Under the pieces are notes generated by a model. The model ran no database searches. It saw nothing but the letters and a program-made list of their open reading frames with translations, and had not been told where the DNA came from. Made by a program: the position numbers and the translations under genes. Positions 60,599 to 64,000 of a DNA stretch of 64,000 bases are shown here, piece by piece. The number at the start of each line of letters is the position of its first letter. Positions within the stretch are counted from its first letter, which is position 1. The stretch covers positions 32,184-96,183 of the forward strand of contig CAVUGE010000035.1 of assembly GCA_963740945.1 (NCBI GenBank). Direction: 5' to 3'. The DNA comes from CAVQBP01 sp963740945 (GTDB lineage Bacteria; Bacteroidota; Ignavibacteria; Ignavibacteriales; Ignavibacteriaceae).

Positions 60599-62587
60599 CT
60601 AAACGCGCTTACTCCACATCTTATTTAGAGTTTTTCCAAGTATTTCCAAATCAAGCCACATATTTTGATTCTTTGCATAAAGTATATCTAATTTTTCTGT
60701 ATTTCCTCCATTGCTGTTTTCTATAAACCAGTAACCGGTTAAACCTTTTTTACCGAGATATAAGTTATTTATATTATTTTGACTTCTTGGACCTACAAAA
60801 CTTACTTTACCTGAAAAAATTTGAGGAACACTTAATATAAAATTCTTAAAATCACTTTTCTTTTTACTTACTATGGTGGCGAAATATATGAAAGGATAAA
60901 TAAAAAACAAAACTATAAGAGCTACAGTATAATCAAAAAATGCTTTAATAAATTTTAATATTGGGTTAGAAATATTATACTGGATATCAAATATAGAGAG
61001 ATCATCAAGGAAAGAAACAGAGGTTTTTCCTACTAAAAAGTCTAAATTATTTCCAATAATCTTGAATTCAACATCTTCATTCTGGCATTCAGCAACAATC
61101 GACATCATTTTATTATAAGGCAGCTCTTCGGAAGAAAATATTACTTCACTTACGTTTCTTTCCCGAATTATTTTCTTAATATTGTGAATACTTCCAACCA
61201 CCTGAAATCCATTTATTTCCTTCCCGATATCTGCCTGTGAAATACCGATTAATCCAGTTATATGATGGTAATCCGTATTTCTGGAATTAATTTTATCAGC
61301 TATTTGAATTGCAGGTTTATTAACACCCACAATCAAAGTCCGTTTTGCAGAGATTTCCTCAGTGCTTTCAATTTTAAAGAATATTTTTAAAATTATTCTC
61401 CACAAACTTAGACTGAATAATAATAAAACATAAGTTATAATTACAACAGCACGGCTATAAGCATATTGTTTGAAGAAAAAAGTAAAAGCTGAAAGGATAA
61501 AAAAACCAACAGCAATCCCGCTAAAATTTTTTAATACAGATAATTTATTTTTCTTATAAATTCCTAATAATGCAGAGACAATTATTTGTAGAAGAGCAGG
61601 GACGGTATAAACTTTAATTAAATCTTCAGCATCAAAACCAGCCCATGTCGTAAAATTCATATATATCTTTGCTGCTACAAAAAGTGACAAATCGAAAACT
61701 ATAAAGTCTAATAGAATATAAAGCAGCATAAATTTTCTTCTGCCAAGAAATGCAAAAATATTTCTAAACCAGATAGCCGAACGTAAAATTAATTCTACTA
61801 AAAATGAACTGGATAAATGTTTCTTTACGAATAAATGCATAGCATTATAGAAATACTTTGTTTCATCCAGATTACTTCTCTTAGTACTCTCCCCCTTATA
61901 ATGAATTATCTGAGTAGAATGAACGTAAAAGACCTTAAAACCAGCTTTCTGAATCCTGTAGCACAAATCAAGATCTTCTCCGTACATAAAAAATTCTTCA
62001 TCCAGACCTCCTACCTTCTCAAAAGCTTCTCTTGTTAACATCATAAAAGACCCTGAAACCGCATCAACCTCATAAGTTTCATTTTCATTCAAATAAGTGA
62101 GATTATATTTTGCGAATAATGGGCTCCGGGGGAAAAGTGAACTGAGCCCGGTAACTTTGCTAAAAGCAGTCCATGGTCCGGGAAAACTTCTTCTGCATGC
62201 AAGCTGCAAGGTGCCGTCCGGATTCAAAATTTTGCAGCCGGCTAATCCTGCATCCGGATTGACCTTAAAAAAATCAATCATTTTATGTAATGTATCTTCA
62301 CTTACAACAACATCAGGATTCAACAATAAAATATATCTCCCCTTGGCTTCTGCTAAACCAATATTATTTGCTTTACTAAAGCCTAAATTTTCCTCGTTAA
62401 TTATTAATTTTATTCCGTCAAGCGGAAGTAATTTTTCTTTTATGAATTCTATGCTCCCGTCTTCAGAATGATTATCTACAATAATAATTTCCGTTTTAAT
62501 ATTGCATGCGGCTTTTTGAATAGAATAGATTAAATTCTGAAGAAATTCTTTTACGTTATAATTAACAATGATGATGGATAAATCCAT
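60599..62587 (-). CDS. Fusion of a GT2 glycosyltransferase with a shortened sugar-phosphate transferase
   Basis: About 662 residues from the ATG at 62587, which has AAGGA 7 bases upstream; a TTG seven codons earlier is less likely. Residues 1-285 are a rhamnosyltransferase-like GT2 (DLSIIIVNYNVKEFLQNLIY, LLLNPDVVVSEDTL, GSFMMLTREAFEKVGGLDEE). Four or five membrane helices follow (about 290-400), then a CoA_binding_3-like Rossmann segment (RTLIVGVNKPAIQIADKI, VSEVIFSSEELPY), one helix, and the end of a Bac_transf domain (SFVGPRSQNNINNLYLGKKG, LDILYAKNQNMWLDLEILGK). The catalytic KFRSM and DE-containing middle of that domain is absent, so only the GT2 half looks active. Confidence 0.85.
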   Translation of the reverse strand: MDLSIIIVNYNVKEFLQNLIYSIQKAACNIKTEIIIVDNHSEDGSIEFIKEKLLPLDGIKLIINEENLGFSKANNIGLAEAKGRYILLLNPDVVVSEDTLHKMIDFFKVNPDAGLAGCKILNPDGTLQLACRRSFPGPWTAFSKVTGLSSLFPRSPLFAKYNLTYLNENETYEVDAVSGSFMMLTREAFEKVGGLDEEFFMYGEDLDLCYRIQKAGFKVFYVHSTQIIHYKGESTKRSNLDETKYFYNAMHLFVKKHLSSSFLVELILRSAIWFRNIFAFLGRRKFMLLYILLDFIVFDLSLFVAAKIYMNFTTWAGFDAEDLIKVYTVPALLQIIVSALLGIYKKNKLSVLKNFSGIAVGFFILSAFTFFFKQYAYSRAVVIITYVLLLFSLSLWRIILKIFFKIESTEEISAKRTLIVGVNKPAIQIADKINSRNTDYHHITGLIGISQADIGKEINGFQVVGSIHNIKKIIRERNVSEVIFSSEELPYNKMMSIVAECQNEDVEFKIIGNNLDFLVGKTSVSFLDDLSIFDIQYNISNPILKFIKAFFDYTVALIVLFFIYPFIYFATIVSKKKSDFKNFILSVPQIFSGKVSFVGPRSQNNINNLYLGKKGLTGYWFIENSNGGNTEKLDILYAKNQNMWLDLEILGKTLNKMWSKRV

Positions 62588-62615
62588 GCAAATCCTTTTT
62601 AAATTCAAATGGCAC

Positions 62616-62649
62616 GCAGATGACGCTGATCGAACAGATTTTCACTGAT
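62616..62649. repeat. Copy of a dispersed repeat of about 32 bp
   Basis: Shares GATGACGC, AACAGATT and TCACTGAT in the same order and nearly the same spacing with 56551-56589. The two copies are in the same orientation and 6 kb apart. Confidence 0.75.
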
Positions 62650-62870
62650 AAATTTTTTACAGTAGACAGATTTATTATTACAATTTAAATTATGCTGTTT
62701 TCAAACTCTAAAATCTGCGGTTATCCTGACTAATCTGCAAGGCCTTATTGGAAGTGAAAAGCGGGTTATAATCATAAATAAATCTGCAAATATGAAAGTA
62801 CCTATATAACTTGGGGGTACAAAGCCGAAGTCATTTAAGAGCGTAAACTCAAAAGGAATTAATGTATATT

Positions 62871-62914
62871 GTGAAAGTGGAGTGATGTGGAGTGAGTGCT
62901 GTGAAGTGATATGC
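62871..62914. repeat. Degenerate GTGGAGTGA-type repeat
   Basis: Imperfect units of 10-13 bases (GTGAAAGTGGA, GTGATGTGGA, then GTGAGTGCTGTGA) are visible. They resemble the 11-bp arrays at 21947 and 52266 in base use, without an exact shared unit. Confidence 0.4.
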
Positions 62915-63040
62915 TTGTGTTGTTTAAGAAGGAGATGTATGATAAAGATTTATGAAATGGTTTTTATTAAGTTATGTTGTTTAAATTAAAATTGTGATTA
63001 TTAATTGTGTATTGGTGTATTGGTCATCAGCGTGCTATTC

Positions 63041-63760
63041 TCAGAGTAATCCAAGTATACTTCTAATTCTTAATTTCCACACCATAAAAATGGCTTCCCG
63101 GACAATCTTACGTGACATCTTTGAAGAGCCCGCTGTTCTATCAATAAAGATTATCGGAATTTCTCCGATTGTAAATCCCTTTTTCCATGCCTTAAATGTC
63201 ATTTCTATTTGAAATGCATATCCGTTGGATTTTACGTTATCAAAATTGAAAGCTTCAAGGACTTTTCTTTTAAAACATTTGAATCCGCCAGTTGCATCAT
63301 GAATTGGTAATCCTGTAATTATCCTAGTATAAAAATTAGCAAAGTAACTTAACATTAATCTTCTCATAGGCCAGTGTACCACGTTAACACCCATAGTGTA
63401 TCTGCTCCCAATAACCAGATCAATTTCCCTTGCAGTCTTCAAGAAATTCTTAATCTCTATCGGATCATGAGAATAATCGGCATCCATTTCGAAAATAAAC
63501 AAGTAATCGTTCTTCAAAGCAAATTTGAATCCTTCAACATAAGCCGTACCTAGACCTAATTTTTTTGGTCTCCTGATTAGCTTCACCCTTTCTGAAGTTT
63601 TTGATAATTCTTCAACATAATCTCCGGTTCCATCAGGGGAATTATCATCCACAACTAAAATATCAGCCTTTTCATATCGTCCAAGGATATCTGGTATCAG
63701 CTTCTGAATATTCTCAAGCTCATTATAAGTAGGAATTATTACTAGAATTTCTTGCGTCAT
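63041..63760 (-). CDS. Polyprenol-phosphate mannosyltransferase-like GT2
   Basis: The protein of about 239 residues from ATG at 63760 (AAAGAG just before) is a DPM1-type glycosyltransferase: EILVIIPTYNELENIQKLIP, LVVDDNSPDGTGDYVEEL, FIFEMDADYSHDPIEI with the DAD metal site, VIGSRYTMGVNVVHWPMRRL, DATGGFKCFKRKVLEAF and IPIIFIDRTAGSSKMSRKIV. A TTG at 63811 would overlap the preceding sugar transferase and is rejected. It would load a polyprenyl phosphate with mannose or a related sugar on the cytoplasmic side for surface glycans. Confidence 0.93.
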   Translation of the reverse strand: MTQEILVIIPTYNELENIQKLIPDILGRYEKADILVVDDNSPDGTGDYVEELSKTSERVKLIRRPKKLGLGTAYVEGFKFALKNDYLFIFEMDADYSHDPIEIKNFLKTAREIDLVIGSRYTMGVNVVHWPMRRLMLSYFANFYTRIITGLPIHDATGGFKCFKRKVLEAFNFDNVKSNGYAFQIEMTFKAWKKGFTIGEIPIIFIDRTAGSSKMSRKIVREAIFMVWKLRIRSILGLL

Positions 63761-63776
63761 ACTCTTTATTTTTGCG

Positions 63777-64000
63777 CTAATTGTAGTGCCCTTTTGCAAA
63801 AAGAACCACAAATATTGTCCTAAATAGTATTTTAAAATCCATTCTTAAGGACATATTTTCAATATAGAAAAGATCGTATCTCAATTTTATTTTAACATCG
63901 TCAACAGTTTCATCATATTTGTGCTTTACTTGCGCCCAGCCCGTTATTCCGGGTCTTACTTTTAATCTGCGTTTATAATATTTTATTTCTTTCGCCAGCA
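63777..64000 (-). CDS. Undecaprenyl-phosphate sugar phosphotransferase (partial, C-terminal end)
   Basis: Seventy-four codons of a minus-strand gene enter from the right edge and end at 63777. They read LAKEIKYYKRRLKVRPGITG, WAQVKHKYDETVDDVKIKLR, YDLFYIENMSLRMDFKILFR, the conserved end of the Bac_transf (WcaJ/WbaP-like) family with PGITGWAQV. The full enzyme transfers a sugar phosphate onto undecaprenyl phosphate, starting exopolysaccharide or O-antigen assembly. It ends 16 bases before the DPM1-like gene, so both are probably in one operon. Confidence 0.92.
   Translation of the reverse strand, partial: LAKEIKYYKRRLKVRPGITGWAQVKHKYDETVDDVKIKLRYDLFYIENMSLRMDFKILFRTIFVVLFAKGHYN

Larger units (their letters stand above)
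62588..63040. other. Intergenic region with dispersed repeats
   Basis: About 450 bases between two glycosyltransferase genes contain no convincing gene. It holds a copy of the repeat shared with 56551-56589 (62616-62649), and a degenerate run of GTGGAGTGA-like units at 62871-62914 that resembles the 11-bp arrays elsewhere. No RNA gene was recognised. Confidence 0.6.

Noticed and set aside
62097..62471. Plus-strand frame of 124 codons opposite the GT2 domain
   Set aside because: Fully antisense to a conserved glycosyltransferase with catalytic motifs; no ribosome binding site or protein family.
60599..62608. TTG at 62608 as the start of the GT2 fusion protein
   Set aside because: ATG at 62587 has a proper AAGGA site and gives the usual family start MDLSIIIVNYN; the region upstream is a repeat.

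Overview
The window is a visibly AT-rich bacterial chromosome segment, most likely from the Ignavibacteria/Chlorobi/Bacteroidota side of the tree. The evidence is a C-terminal type IX secretion sorting domain with the NQNYPNPFNP signature on the protein at 11122-14334, a GWxTD-domain protein, an F-type ATP synthase operon that stops at atpG without atpD/atpC, and Bacteroidota-style core genes. No tRNA, rRNA, CRISPR array or transposase gene was recognised.

Left part (1-16191, minus strand). A tightly packed seven-gene run reads tolC-like, three tandem PhnD-like periplasmic binding proteins, a membrane sensor kinase, a receiver-PAS-histidine kinase, and a receiver-multi-PAS protein that leaves the window. 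No ABC transporter accompanies the binding proteins, so the locus looks like periplasmic sensing coupled to an export channel. Upstream lies a pair of surface proteins: a lipoprotein of the cholesterol-dependent-cytolysin fold without the usual undecapeptide, and a large FG-GAP/T9SS-sorted protein.

Middle part (16192-31140, mostly plus strand). An ECF sigma factor lacking the acidic DAED motif precedes a Ser/Thr kinase with TPR repeats. After a DASS transporter comes an acetate module: a decayed LytS/BtsS-type sensor, SatP-type acetate permease, acetyl-CoA synthetase, an N-terminal GNAT/NDP-acyl-CoA synthetase-like protein acetyltransferase with a dead synthetase part, an AcuB-like CBS-ACT protein, an AcuC-like deacetylase with a frameshift, and a methyltransferase. 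Together these suggest acetate activation controlled by reversible lysine acetylation of Acs.

Right part (31158-64000, entirely minus strand). This is largely core: glnA with an Lrp regulator; rplS-trmD-rimM-khpA-rpsP-ffh; atpGAHFEB with two AtpI/AtpZ-like proteins, bactofilin and an M23 peptidase; tsaC; cell-envelope glycosyl- and acyltransferases; GWxTD protein; serA, trxA, enoyl-ACP reductase; dnaE; dut; a polysaccharide flippase; nadC, a thioesterase and accA; then glycosyltransferases and a partial sugar-phosphate transferase for surface polysaccharide.

Quality note. At least five single-base frame breaks occur (two in the LytS-like remnant, one each in the AcuC-like gene, nadC and accA). 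Four of the five sit in short A/T homopolymers and look like one missing base; nadC and accA are normally essential. A long-read sequencing or consensus error is therefore as likely as real mutation. Intergenic DNA carries several repeat families: 11-bp tandem arrays at two places with a degenerate relative at a third, a 22-bp inverted repeat, and a shared motif of about 32 bp.
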